A stretch of DNA of 64,000 nucleotides from Zantedeschia hybrid cultivar (Eukaryota > Streptophyta > Magnoliopsida > Alismatales > Araceae), in contig JARZZO010000003.1 of NCBI GenBank assembly GCA_030544215.1, forward strand, positions 692,001 through 756,000, read 5' to 3'. The notes below the pieces were generated by a model, which had not been told where the DNA came from, ran no database searches, and was given only the letters and a program-made list of their open reading frames with translations. Below, one piece after another: positions 22,206 through 34,200 of this stretch. Each line of letters begins with the position of its first letter. Position 1 is the first letter of the stretch. The translations under genes were made by a program, and so were the position numbers.

Positions 22206-22899
22206 GAGTGTTGGTTAATGGGCTTGACTACTAATGGGCCGAACAATGGGCTAAGCGAGATGGGTCAAGGTGATGGGTTTAAAGACGATAGGCTAATGGT
22301 AATGGGGAATTTAAGACCGAAAGGTGTCTAAAATCGGGTGTCTACAATAGACTTTGGACTTTATAATTATTGTCAAATTATTTTGTTTTGACGGTGATAG
22401 AGTAATAAGGATACTGGCTATCTGCTTAACTTTGTTTAATTAATATCAGCCACACCTAATGATGATCTAAGGGAGGGATTAGTTTACATTTTTTTTTCAT
22501 TATTGAATTGTCAATATTTATTTGTTATATTGATCAGTGATTGCATAAAATTTAAGTTTTTTTTTATGCTTTGAGATATGATCAATATACCTCCTGTGTG
22601 AATGCAAGTTATATTTAGGAAATGCATTCTTATATACTTATCATGCATTTTAAAAAGGAATATGTCCTCAAATTTTTTTATTAAATCAAATAGATTTAAT
22701 ATTAGGGAATGAGTGCCTTAATGTTTTATTTTTTTCACTCTCATGTAATTGGGAATATAGTTTGTAACATATATTTAGATCATGATTACAAGCTTAGCAA
22801 AATTTTCGAACTAAGATATGTGAAACAAACTATATCACTAATTAATTTTAAGAGAAGGAAAGTTTTTTAAGTGTCTAATTTTTCTACTTGCGCAATATA

Positions 22900-23920
22900 G
22901 GAGGTAACGATGATTTCAAAAGGTCTATATCTCGAGTTGTCCGGTCAAGATAAATTAAAAAAGCGATAATTATGACATGTAGCATAGAAAAATTCAGCAT
23001 CTACTTAATGAGAATGATATACTTGAGATCTTGACCAATGTGACGCTGTCACCATCAGATGATGAACTACTTAGTGACTGAATAAGGACAGAAGTGCAAG
23101 CTAGACTATGTTAAGCTGCATGCATGATGACTTTATTAAGGAATTTCAGAGCTACAAGACTGACAAAGAGATGTGTGAGCAATTGAAGCTCCAATATGGA
23201 GACACATCAACAATGAAGCTGAGGGTCTTAACCTCTAAGTTCAATCAGTACATGATGAACCTCAAGCATTCCATGATAGAACACCTAAGGGTAATGTCTT
23301 CGATGATAAGAGAACTGAAGACAGCTGGTACTGAGCTATTAGATGAGCAGCACATACTTGCCGTGTTGAGGTTCCTTCTCGATTCTTCTTGAGAGCATAT
23401 CAAGTTGGTACTACCTCATAATGAAAATAGCAAGATTTTTAGTGATGTCTTACATAATCTAGAGTTAGAGGCGGAGCGTAAAGAGGCAATCCGTCACAGT
23501 GCACGAGTAGCTGATGCAAATAAACCTAAGGCAAAGAGGCCTAGGCGAAACTAGAACAAGAATAACAATAATTTATAGCAGAATGCTGAAAAGAAGAAGG
23601 GACAACACAACAACCAAAATGATAAGTATGGCAAGTGCGGAAAGAAAAATCTGAGTAAGTTTAAGTGCTTCAACTATCAAAAGATGGGAGACTGTGCTAG
23701 TGATTGCAGTAAGCCTAAGAAAGTTTGTCTCATCCTTAGTCATCCTATTTATGTATGCTCTAGTGTGTTCATTGCTCATGCGGTATCTCATTGAATTGTA
23801 GAATCAGGAACAACCAATCACATAGTTCGCGAGCGAGCCAAATTCTTAGATTACCGTCGAATATCAGCTAGTAGCCAAGACGTGACTATGGAGAATAGTA
23901 TTCAGAAAGAATTATAAGAT
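22900..23920 (+). pseudogene. Copia gag and protease-start remnant
   Basis: The frame at 23108-23392 (including KLRVLTSKFNQYMMNLKHSM) is a UBN2-type gag domain. Frameshifts and stops follow. At 23668 a degenerate zinc knuckle reads KCFNYQKMGDCASDC, where the second Cys is Tyr and the His is Asp. Near 23800 the protease core reads VESGTTNHI, with Glu for the catalytic Asp of the usual DSG. The protein is dead. An antisense relative of the same gag lies at 58556-58792. Confidence 0.85.
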
Positions 23921-23961
23921 GAGAGACAAATGTGATATATCCCATGTGTTTGAGTGGGAGA

Positions 23962-24359
23962 TGTTATACGTGACCTGGGTTATATATGTGGATGAGCATC
24001 CACATTGGATGAGATCTGCTAGAGTCGCATGTTGATTGGACTCTTAGGGAGATAATACTCCTGTGGAGTATTATATATGTGCATGCGATAGAGAAAAGGG
24101 TGGATGCCTCCTGCACTCTCTCCTTCTCCCCTCTCTCTTTCTCTCCCACCTCCTCTCTCTCACTAAGAGGAATCACTGATCGCCTCTGGGTCTTAACATG
24201 TGGAGCTAGCGGACAACTCTGGTAGCCATCTGCGTTGACGAGAGTAGCTTCTTCGCTTCCGCTCGATGTGTGGATCCTCTCTGTCTCCACTCAGCTTGTG
24301 AGGATCTGAACACACGTTAAGGTAATCTCTCTGTGTGTATGTGTTGGTCTCTACCAACA
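23962..24359 (+). repeat. Right LTR of the copia element
   Basis: About 398 bp from TGTTATACGTGACC to CTACCAACA, next to the purine tract at 23951-23960. It differs from the left LTR at many sites, including indels in the CT-rich part. Confidence 0.85.
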
Positions 24360-24751
24360 TTGTGTAATAGACTCTTGAGTTTGCTCTTGAGCATATGATC
24401 ATTTAATGAATCCTAGGCCTACTGATCTTGCTATGAGTTTCTTCGGGACACTGAATGGTAGCACTAGTGTTGACCACAAGCTGGTCGTTCTTGCTCCTGG
24501 AAGCATTTCGTCAAAAAGGTTGGTGGCAAGTTTTTCATCTGCGTGGCAGATGTCTAAAAGCTTGCTTGTTACACCGATAGATATTAGGGATTTCTCCAAA
24601 TCAGTCCTTACAATCTTTCAAAATTTCATATATGTCCCTTCCTTCTTAGAATTTCTAAATATATCCCTATAATCTTCCATTGTTCTAAGATATGGGTCTG
24701 TAGTAAGTGGCCATTCGAAAAAGAGATGACAGAGGGAAATGCTGCCATTTG

Positions 24752-26324
24752 TGTTAGTATTGGATGGCCAATAAGCCAATCCGACACTGTATTATATTCA
24801 TATTATTATTAATATAATGGCATATTTTCATTGTGTATCTTATTTGAGCATTGCTTATCGAATCACGATGAAGTCCATAAACATGTGTATTAATCTTCGG
24901 ATTATGATGAGATCATAATTACAAGACCAAAGGTTTATAAACACATGTTCTTAATTATTCCTAGTCATAGGATGTTTGAGAAGGACATCGAACATCTAGA
25001 TAGACTAGTATAGGTTTCTTCAGCTCATATGATGAGGGTGGCTGATTCTATAAGTCACTTGTGTGGAGACACTATATTGGACCTGTAGGTGCTCATTGAC
25101 GAATGAGTTCATTGAACTGATCCGACTATGAATCGTTGGATGGTAAACACCTCACTGTTAACTAGCTCAATTCTTTTGTCACGGTTGCGTAGATGATCCT
25201 TGGACCTGAGACGCCAAAGATATCTTGTTGGTAGGTTTCTAAACTTTGACCTTGACTAACGGATCCCTAACCATAGGTTATCAATAAGTTAAGTGATCGG
25301 GTTCAGGGAAATGCCCTCGAAGGTAATTGTGTGTTCAATACAGGATCATCCGCTCTCGGTAGTTTGAGAGAGAATGTTCCAGGAATGATGCTCTTAAATC
25401 CCTAGCCAGGGCGGACTCTGTATCAGATAAAGAGTTATCCGATATAGATTAACGGCATCTGATTCAAGTGAATCGACCGGTTAGGATTTAACAGTAAACC
25501 ATACCCTAGGTCGATTCGGGAACATTGTACATATGAAAGATTATATCCGCACAGTAACCGTTGACGGAAAGGTTCCAATAGAGGGTTGCGATAACCCTAA
25601 TGCCATCCAAGATCACGCGATGTTGCTTGGCATCTAATGTGATCGGAAGCTCATCCGAATTTACTATGGGACATTAAATTTGGCTGATTAATTAATATAA
25701 GAATATTAATTAATTCAGTGGGTCCGTAAATAGTTACTGGACTTAATGGGCCATTAACTGGACTAGTATTTTGGCGTAGAGGGTCACACGCAAAAGGTTT
25801 TCAAGTCGATGGATAATCCGATAGGATTTCGAATAAGTCTGGATTTTTATGAAAAACCGTAAATAGGCTTATTATAAAAGAACGGATGCTAGGTCGGGGG
25901 CCAGCAACCCTAACCTAGCCGCCGCCTTCTTTCTCTCTCCTCTCTATTGGGCACACGACACAAGGCGGCTATCTGTTCGCTTCGGCTCCCGACTGCTCCT
26001 CCTTCCGTCCGACGGAAGATTCCGAATCTGCATGTCGCGGCGGATTACGCGCAGCCAGACGGGATCCACGAACGCCGCATCAAGCGAGGAGGTGAGGATG
26101 ATCCATCGCGAGGAGAATCGCGTGGATATCGTTAGAGGCCGGGCACCTGCGTGGCTTGCGGCATCGCTCCGAAGGAACCGGAAAATGAACGTGGATTCGA
26201 ATCCGCGCAAGGTAAATCTGATTTAGTTCGGTTTAGTTTTGTTGATCGAAACGGAATAGATCCAATCCCGAGATAATTTATTCCGCTGCGTTTTGGGTCG
26301 GATCTCGACACAATGAACCCAACA
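24752..26324 (+). mobile_element. Solo LTR inside the Pack-MULE
   Basis: The block starts TGTTAGTATTGGATGG and ends GAACCCAACA, a TG...CA LTR form with inverted ends. Flanks are atttg (24747-24751) and gtttg (26325-26329), 4 of 5 matching. A TATA-like 'tataaaag' sits at 25873-25880, followed by a GC-rich transcribed-type stretch. There is no internal domain. Length and layout suggest a copia LTR, but that is inference. Confidence 0.75.
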
Positions 26325-26424
26325 GTTTGAGTGCGTCAAAAGTCAAAAATACCCCTGTCGGCATGTTCTAAGAATGCACCTCCCTGTGACGGCGAGTTCT
26401 TTCCCTTCCATTTGAATTGTTCCT

Positions 26425-27030
26425 TTGTGCTGCTGCTCAGGCCGAGAGGATCAAGAGGAGAAGATCTTCTGGCTCAAGGCCAAGGCCGTGGCACCAGTGC
26501 ACGCACTTGTAGGAGAACCTCTTCTTCGACAGTGCTGCCGGGGAGCTCTCCGCTCAGTGTGCCGCCCTTCGGCTCCGCTTCTACGATTTGTGGCACGTGC
26601 CGTGGCAGTCCTGGACAGCGGCAACGTGGCCACGAGGATGGAGGCCGCGAGGGCTGTTCACAAGTTGGCGCACGGGAGCAACAAGGCGGCAAAGGAGATC
26701 AGGGAGGCCGACTGCATACCCCAACTGGTGAGGATGCTCGAGGTGAAGGGTTCGGAGGAGAAGGAAGCCGCCGTAATGGCGCTGGCCTCGCTACTGGCGG
26801 CCGTTGATAACAGAAGGGTGTTCAGGAAGGATGAGCGGGAGATCATGAACGTGGTCCAGCTTCTCGAGCCGCTTCTCCCCACTATGAACAAGAAGCACCC
26901 AATCTCGGTGATGGGCTCCGTTTCCCAGTCGAGGAAGTGCATGAAGAGGATGGTGGAGGCAAGGGCTTGTGTGTTCGTGCAGAGGCTTGTGTGTTTCTTA
27001 GCTCACCTCGATCAGACCGAGTACAGATGA
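26425..27030 (+). pseudogene. Captured fragment of an ARM-repeat superfamily protein
   Basis: A frame of about 200 codons includes AARAVHKLAHGSNKAAKEI, a full armadillo-type repeat (DCIPQLVRMLEVKGSEEKEA followed by AVMALASLLA), then LLPTMNKKHPISVMGSVSQS. The last part resembles the C-terminal region of plant ARM-repeat proteins of the At4g31890 type. Only part of the domain is present. The start is not native: the real exon seems to begin after CTGCTCAG at about 26440. The tail diverges after CVFVQRLV and ends at 27030. The fragment lies wholly inside the inverted ends of the Mutator-like element. Whether it is transcribed is unknown. Confidence 0.75.
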
Positions 27031-27246
27031 ACTCGAGGGTACATGGGTCCTTTTCAGGTTATGGTTAAGCTTCATCATAGTTACGTTCACCCCTATCCAA
27101 TGCCTCCGTTAACAATTAAACGACAGGCCCATATCTTAGAACAACGGAGGATTATAGGGATATATTTAAAAATTCTAAAAAGGAAGAGACATATATGAAA
27201 TTTTGAAAGATTGTAGGGATTGATTTAGAAAAATCCCTAGATATTA

Positions 27247-28199
27247 ACTTTTCGATCTGACAATTATATGCTTTATTCGTAACCTACAGGGATATCTATC
27301 GTCTCACAAAGTAGTCATATCCGTTTCCTCGTATCTTTAGCTCTATGTATTGACGTCCCTTAAAATATAGAAAACAAACACATAAGAATTATATTATTGA
27401 ACGTTGATAGTTGTCTACATCCTTACCCGGACTTTTTAAGAGAAATATATCTTTACCCTTCTTTTAAGCTTTGGAAACTAAGGAATAAGCGGAACTAAGG
27501 AATAAGCGGATACTAGATACCATTTACATCCTTAGAGGATTTAGAAACGTGGGCAGCAAAGCCTGTTAAAATGCTGACCATAAAATGTACTATTTAGATT
27601 TACTGTAAATTTATGTTTTTTTACGATAACTTTAATTTGGATTGTAAAAAATATGTATACAATAAATTTACTTGAATTGAACATAAAATAAGAATCTCTC
27701 TATAAATGTGCTTTTTATAAATGCTGCCTAAGATTAATTTTTGCATTGGAGAATTTTCAGATTTATCGTAAACTCAATTACGTTTGCATAGAATAACTCA
27801 AAACCTCTCCATAAATGTAATAAATCTAAGTTATATCTAACTTACATTGAGGAATGTTCAAATTTTATCATAAACTCAAGTACATACTTATATAGAACAA
27901 TTAAGGATGAATTTATATAAATTATATTTATAATAAACACGTTTATCAACTTTAACTACGTCCGTGTCCGCTCTCATTAAGTTGCATCCAAACCGGGCCT
28001 CTTAAGTCGGAACGGTCCGGCCCATTCGTGCTTTATTAAGGGGGACCGGTTTACCGGGGCGGTGCGGGCAGGGCGGTGAGCGCCTTCTCTTCTCTCTCAT
28101 CTCTGGGATAAGAGTTATCGCCTGTCCCGGCTTGCCCTGCGCAGCAGAAGCAGAAGAATTAGGCGGCGGAAGAAGAAGAAGAAGGGCGCGAGCAGGAGG
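27247..28199. other. Spacer and 5' flank of the RHON1-like gene
   Basis: An AT-rich spacer to about 27950, then a GC-rich stretch. The last ~120 bases (CT-rich, then a purine-rich run of GAA repeats ending 'gcgagcaggagg') look like a 5' UTR directly before ATG 28200. No clear TATA box was found. No other gene is seen. Confidence 0.45.
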
Positions 28200-31100
28200 A
28201 TGAGCGCTACTCCCATTGCTTGCCAGGTGGGTTTCGTGCCCTTGTCGAGTCCGCCCACCCTTCTTCCATATCCTACTCAAACTTCAATCGATCTGGTATG
28301 GTGTGATAGAGGGCACGGCACATGTTTAGGGCTTTTCCTCTTCTTGGCTTTGGCTTTGGTTTTGCCACTCTCGTTGCGCTTCGCTCGTCTCCATCCTCCT
28401 CTCCGTACTTGTTCTATCTTCTCTCCGCCATGCCGCTGGGGTTGGTTGGTCCTGGGCCTGGGATTACTGGGACCCCAAGAGCTAGAGGACGTTGTCCCGG
28501 CAGCGGCTGAGTCCGGTGACGAAGCGGTGGTGGTGGCGCTGCCGTCCGGGGCCATCTTAGTTCAGTCCCAGCGTGCCCACTTCACCCTTTCGGTCATGTC
28601 GTCTCCCCGCCCCCCCCATTTGTTTGCACGTCGAACAGTTCGACTCGAGAGTAGGGTAACAGAGTCCAGAGTCTCTCCACCTTTTCCTGTGCAATTTTCC
28701 TCTTTCTCACTACATCTCCAGCTGGGAGCCGGCAGCTTTTGCAGTGTGAATTGCATGCCCCGCCTTTGTCAATCACGCAAAAGAAGCATTCCCATGTAAA
28801 ATTTAATGACAGCAAGAAGTGGGGGGGCCTGGGTCTTTTTATTCTAGCCTCATCTGGAGGCTTACAGATGTGCTTTCTTGACCTCTAATCTCCAACTACT
28901 TAAGTCTTTAAACTCACTACAAATGATGATCCACGTTTGATAGCACTACTTGCTTTCTTCTTCTCATTAACCCCATCTGTTTTGACAAGGAAAATAATTT
29001 GCTTTATGTTAACCATCATTTCAGATCTGTCAGTGTGTTCAAACAGATTGTTTGCAAAAGCGTTTCTGTGTCTTTTTTTTTCCTCCATTTTTTGTCATAG
29101 TTTGTAGCTTGTTCTGAACATTTTTTTTTTGTGTTATGTAGTATAAGCCAAATTCTTGTGAATCCTTCTCTTTTGTAGTCTGTTTCTAACTTACTAGAAA
29201 AAAATTATTTTTATCGAATGAACTCATTGACAGGTCACATTTTCCCTAGTTTATTGCAAAATAGTGTTTTTTACATATTTATGATGGATGTTAGAATGTA
29301 ATATGTTATTTTACAGTGAAAGCTTTTTATTCAAGTTTTGTTAGGGCCAGGGTGACGGGCCTAAGGTAATTTCCTTCTTTCAGGCTCGGCTGTGATTAGT
29401 TTCGTCCTAAAAACTATTGTAGGGCTAGGCCTGGGCTTTGCCCGGCCTAGCCAAGGCTTGGCCCATTGACACCCCCTAAGTATGAGTTCCTATGATGTAC
29501 AAGATACGTTGAGAGGAAGGGTGCTTTATGGGAGGGATTACTTATAGAAGTATAAGAAGACTGTCTAATGCATGAGAGTGAGTTTGAAGCAGCGCATATA
29601 GCTAAGACAGACCCTACTTCCAAGGATGCTTGAGCTTGACTGAGGGAAGGGAGGCTCCTTCTTGGTGAAATCAGCGTACCAGTGGATATAGCTGATGGAA
29701 GGACTTGCTTTCCTTCAACTCTACATTGTGGTCCCGTAACTCCCTAAGACTCCCATGATGGTCAAGGTGTTGGTTTGGCAGATTTGTATTGGCAGATTCC
29801 ATACATGTGATAGATTAGCTCGATTCATGCAGGATTTGAGTACTTTTGTGTGGTTCATACTTTTATGTCATGCCTCTTTTCGTGGGAGATTTGGCATAGC
29901 CTCTTTATGAAGCTTCATTGTAGGGGAAGAGTGGTCGACATTGTTTACCACCTCCTGTCTTATTGGATGAGACCTACTACTCTACATACCGAGGATGCCT
30001 TGAAATGGTGGTTGGTTCTTCATGCTATCCTTTGCACCATTTGGGGAAAGAGGAAGAGAAGAATTTTCAGATCATAAGCTCATACTCCGGAGAGTAACAC
30101 ATCTCCACTATTGCTTACGCTGTGAGAGAATGGGCAGTTAGTTTATGTGACAAGGATGTTTCCTCATATGCCTTTTTTTGTTCTTTGGGAGCTAAGTGGT
30201 TGGTGCAGCATTATGGTGCCCTTTATAGAGGGAGAGTCAAATGTTTTGGCACATACTCTTGCACATTGCCCTCCATTTTGTACCCCCTTTTTCGTATCTT
30301 AATACTAATATGTGGTACCATCCACATTTCCCTAAAAAAGGTGATACGTCTATAAATGGGCTTTTGGAATTATGTTTTTATAGCAGGTGGGGAGTTCTCT
30401 TTATGCTCTTCAGATGCAAATTGCAGATACTATATTCGTTTTCTGTATTTTTTTTCATAATGAATAGGAACGGGCATGGGTATCATTTGAAATTAGTGTT
30501 TATATTCGTATTTGAACTGTTGAGTGTTGGGATGTGAGGAATCCTGTGAACGTGTATTCATATTTGTTGTAAGCAGTGGCAGATCCAGCGGGTTTCAGTG
30601 AGGTCCTAGGACCCCACTGAAATTTTAGAATTTTATTATAGGGGTCTTAATTTAATATGATAAGTTTTAAATTTAGGTATAAAGTGACCCCACTAAATTT
30701 TTTAGATGGACCCCACTAAAATTTTAGAATTTTATTATAAGGGTCTTAATTTAATAAGGTAAGTTTTAAATTTAGGTATAAGGTGATCCTACTGGATTTT
30801 TTAGATGACCCACAGGACCCAGTCTCATTTGGAGCTCAATTCTACTAGATTTTTTACATACTATTATGATTTATATTTATGATTTAATAAAAAATTCGAT
30901 GAGTACATCTAGAAGGAAAAAATTCTCGTAACAAAGTATATCATCTTTATTGACGTATATCATTTTTATAATGATTAAAATATATATATTTTTATTTTTT
31001 TATTTTAATATTTTTAATATAACAAAAATAAAATATTAATATATTTAATGATGATCCGAGTGACCCCACTGGATAAAGTTTCTGGGTCCGCCACTGGTTG

Positions 31101-31215
31101 TAAGCAAATTAGTTCTGTGTATGCCCCTCCATTTCTCTCTCTCTCTCTCTCTCTCTCTAAGATGTGAGTGTGAGGAATCCTACGAACATGTATTCGTATT
31201 TTTTGTAAGCAGATT

Positions 31216-31296
<81 letters not shown>

Positions 31297-34200
31297 AAGA
31301 TTTCTAAAGGTCCTCCGTGTGTGCTCGCGCGCTCTCATGCAAAAGGTCCTAATAAAAGCTCGACTTTTGTTTACCCTAGGAATCATGAAAGGCAGTAGCA
31401 TGTATTTGTTTACTAGGACATTAGAAATCATTAAAGTGTGTGCGCCCAAAAGGTCCTAAGAAAAACAAACATAAAAAATCGACTTTTGATGGCCCCGGAA
31501 TCATGAATGAGAAAAGGCAGTAGCATGCATTTGTTTACTAGGACATTAGAAACTATTAAAAATCATTTACCAATATATCACATTATCAAAGTGGCATCTA
31601 GTTAAAAAAATAAGAAAAAAGAACATAGGTCTAGGAGATTTTTTTTTTTTTTTAGACGTCTATAGTGGAAAAAGCTGTGACCAACAAAACAGCAAGAACA
31701 ACAAGCAAGGTGTAGCAAAATATGTTTTCTTAGAAAAGGATATAGCAAGTTAGCAACATGATTTGACTGTCTGTGTGAGAGAGGAAGTAGGTGGTAATCA
31801 GAAAGCACTTGATAACAAACCGCAGCCACATGTAGTGAAGAAAAGGAAAACAAAAAGGGACATGCTATCATTAAGAAAGAAGTGGGGAATTTTGCACCTT
31901 TGCAATAAAAGGACCATGACAGTCTCACCTATTCCAATGAAGAGAAGGGACATAAGAGAACTATGGAACTGGTTCGGGTAAGTAAGTCAGGAGAGATCAG
32001 CATCTCACCTTGCCTCACTTTACTGAATAGGAAGTTGAGATGAATGTGAGGGTGTTAATGGCTGGCCGCTGGCACTTGGACCAGGCCGAGCCAAACCTGA
32101 ACTAGCCCATACCTTCACCAGCTGGGCCCAGACCAAGCTCATGATGTGCTAAGTTGCTTTGGCTCAAGGTTGGGTGGTGCAGACCACACTGAGCCTACTA
32201 GAGCCCAACCACTTTAAAATGTCTTATCAAAAAATCTGCATCCTGTGAGGTTCAAACCCAAGTTACCCCTGTTGCCCTGTCTCATGTTAGTGCATAGGAG
32301 ATTTGAGTTGAAAATGCATGGTGAATTGGTGATTGGCCTGGCTAAGCCAAGCCTAAACCCAGCTCATCAATAGGAAGGCTAGGCCTAGCAGCCGGTACTG
32401 TCCCATTGACATAACTAGGTTAATGTCCATAATTCATATCTACCATATGTTGTCTGCTGTCATCCCATCTCAACGACATCAACAATTCACACCCCTCTCC
32501 ACAAAAAGAAAAAAAAGGAAGGTTGTCAAGATTGGTCTCCCAAGTGTCATTAAGTTCAGCATGAAAGTGGCTCTTGTTAAAGTCATTCTCTCACAGTTGA
32601 TGAGAGGAGAAAAGGAAAATATAGAGAGAACAGGATAAAGAAATGCCGAAAGTAGGAACATAGAGGAGAGTAGGACAATTTTGCCCTGCTGGGATGGCAA
32701 CCTCTTCAGCTTGGTGGTTTAACTATTGACGTGGGGTGGGTGGAGGAACTAATTTTTCAGGCGGCTCCACTTTGGTAAACGACATAGATGGTAGTTTGTA
32801 TGGAGTAGATTTTCCTGGATTTGATTTGCTCTATGAATAAATTGTCTCTGTTGTCAACTATTGTGCAACTAGTATACTTCAGCTTCTAGAAAATGGCATT
32901 TCTGTTGCAGTTGCATTTTATTTGTTGCTCATTTACACATGCATAAGAATTAAGAACCTTTGAGTTTGCATTTTATATGTTGTTTTCTTATGCTCCAATG
33001 AGAATGAAAATAGTATACTTATGTGAGCCTATTTTCAAACTTTTGGTGTTTGTATGGAATGAAGGGGGGGAGTTAGAAGCATAACTGATCAACATGTTAT
33101 TTTCTTGCATTTATGTGAATAAACACATTATAATCCAAAAATTAGATGAATATCCAAATATTAATGGATATAGATATCATAAAGTAAATCTTTGACAACA
33201 TAATGGAACCACCTAATCCTGCCTCAGTAGATCATCGTATTGGCCAGCTAACATTCGCCAGGGAATTTTCTTTGTTCAGAAGGGCAGTCAGTTTGCTTGT
33301 CAACTGGTACCGCCAGTTCTTTGGCTTAAAAAATGATAGGTTAGCATCAGCGTGATATCCAGCCAGACATGTTTATTTTGGTCCTCCCTACTCAGTCATC
33401 CAAATCTTAACCAAATCCTGGATTAGATGGGCTAAGAATTTATCATGATGATGACAATGATGATGATGATATGGAATAGTTTTTTTCCCAATATATTTTA
33501 CACTATTTGCAGATCCAGAACAATGTGGCCGTGCATTCGATTTTCATATCGATGTAAAATCCTCCCATTATGTTCTTGTTTTAGTAACAGAATTCAAAAT
33601 TTTCTTGCCAGATTTATGTGAAATATTGAAGGAGACATTTGGCCATTCTTAACATGTATTCCATCTTTCATTTCTTTTGTTGCAGGGTTTAGTCAATCAG
33701 ATGCAGAGTGTTGCAGCCCTCAACACAGGTATTTGTATCATTTGACTATTTTACCCAAGTTTTGAATTATTCAATGTCAGGTGTGACACATCAGATCTTG
33801 TTTTCCCGGTCAGTTTGTTTAGACCCAGTCTGTGCGCTGTGACGATAACGTATCAACATAGCATTGATCTTAGCTGGTTTGATAATCTTTTGATTGACTA
33901 AACATCAGAAGATATTATTTTTTGGTTTTGATGTATGTGAACAAGGGTCTAGAATGCAGAAGATTGTACAGTGAAAGTAAGCGAAGGCTCCAACGCTGCC
34001 CCTCCCCCACCCAGCCAAAAAAAAGAAGAAGAAACCCAATGCTTGTTTGGGCAAAAACTGACTTATTTTGCAAGCCTTGTTGATGAGATGAGTGTTTCTT
34101 CCCTGGCAACATCTAGGTCGGGAAAGGAGCATGAAAAGGGAGGGAAAAAGGGAAGGCCTTGTTGGGAGTCTCATCTGCTTTTCTAAAAGGCAAGAGGACG

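Larger units (their letters stand above)
20554..22346. mobile_element. Solo LTR nested in the copia element (5-bp target duplication ATAGA)
   Basis: The block begins TGTGGATGTC and ends GGGTGTCTACA. It is flanked on both sides by ATAGA (20549-20553 and 22347-22351), as expected for an LTR element. TG...CA ends and the absence of any protein domain point to a solo LTR left by recombination. It holds a TATA-like 'tttaaatagtgggg' near 21769, a hAT MITE (20932-21354) and a minisatellite. About 1.36 kb of it is the LTR itself. Superfamily (gypsy or copia) cannot be told from the LTR alone. Confidence 0.65.
19328..24359 (+). mobile_element. Copia-type LTR retrotransposon, pol-less, with nested insertions
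   Basis: Two related LTRs (19328-19720 and 23962-24359) begin TGTT.TACGTGACYTGGG and end ACCAACA. The primer-binding site right after the left LTR (GTGGTATCAGAGC, 19721) fits initiator tRNA-Met. A purine tract (GAGTGGGAGA) precedes the right LTR. The only protein remnants are gag and the start of protease (about 22900-23920), after which the right LTR follows at once, so integrase, reverse transcriptase and RNase H are missing. The LTRs differ at many positions, so the insertion is old. The target duplication is probably TTGTG: 19325-19329 on the left, overlapping the degraded LTR start, and 24360-24364 on the right. A solo LTR and a hAT MITE are nested in its 5' half. Confidence 0.85.
24587..27237. 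mobile_element. Pack-MULE (Mutator-like element) carrying an ARM-repeat gene fragment
   Basis: The left end (from GGGATTTCTCCAAATCAGTC) and the complement of the right end (GGGATTTTTCTAAATCAATC) match over about 112 bp, as inverted repeats at 24587-24698 and 27126-27237. Both ends are flanked by a perfect 9-bp duplication, TAGATATTA (24578-24586 and 27238-27246), the Mutator target length. Inside there is no transposase. Instead there is part of an ARM-repeat protein gene (26425-27030), preceded by an intron-like stretch and acceptor, so it is a genomic capture and not a cDNA copy. A 1573-bp solo LTR splits the left part. Without that LTR and its target copy the element would be about 1.07 kb. 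Confidence 0.85.

Noticed and set aside
31180..31449. 89-codon minus-strand frame with a long Arg-Glu run
   Set aside because: Translation of the CT microsatellite.
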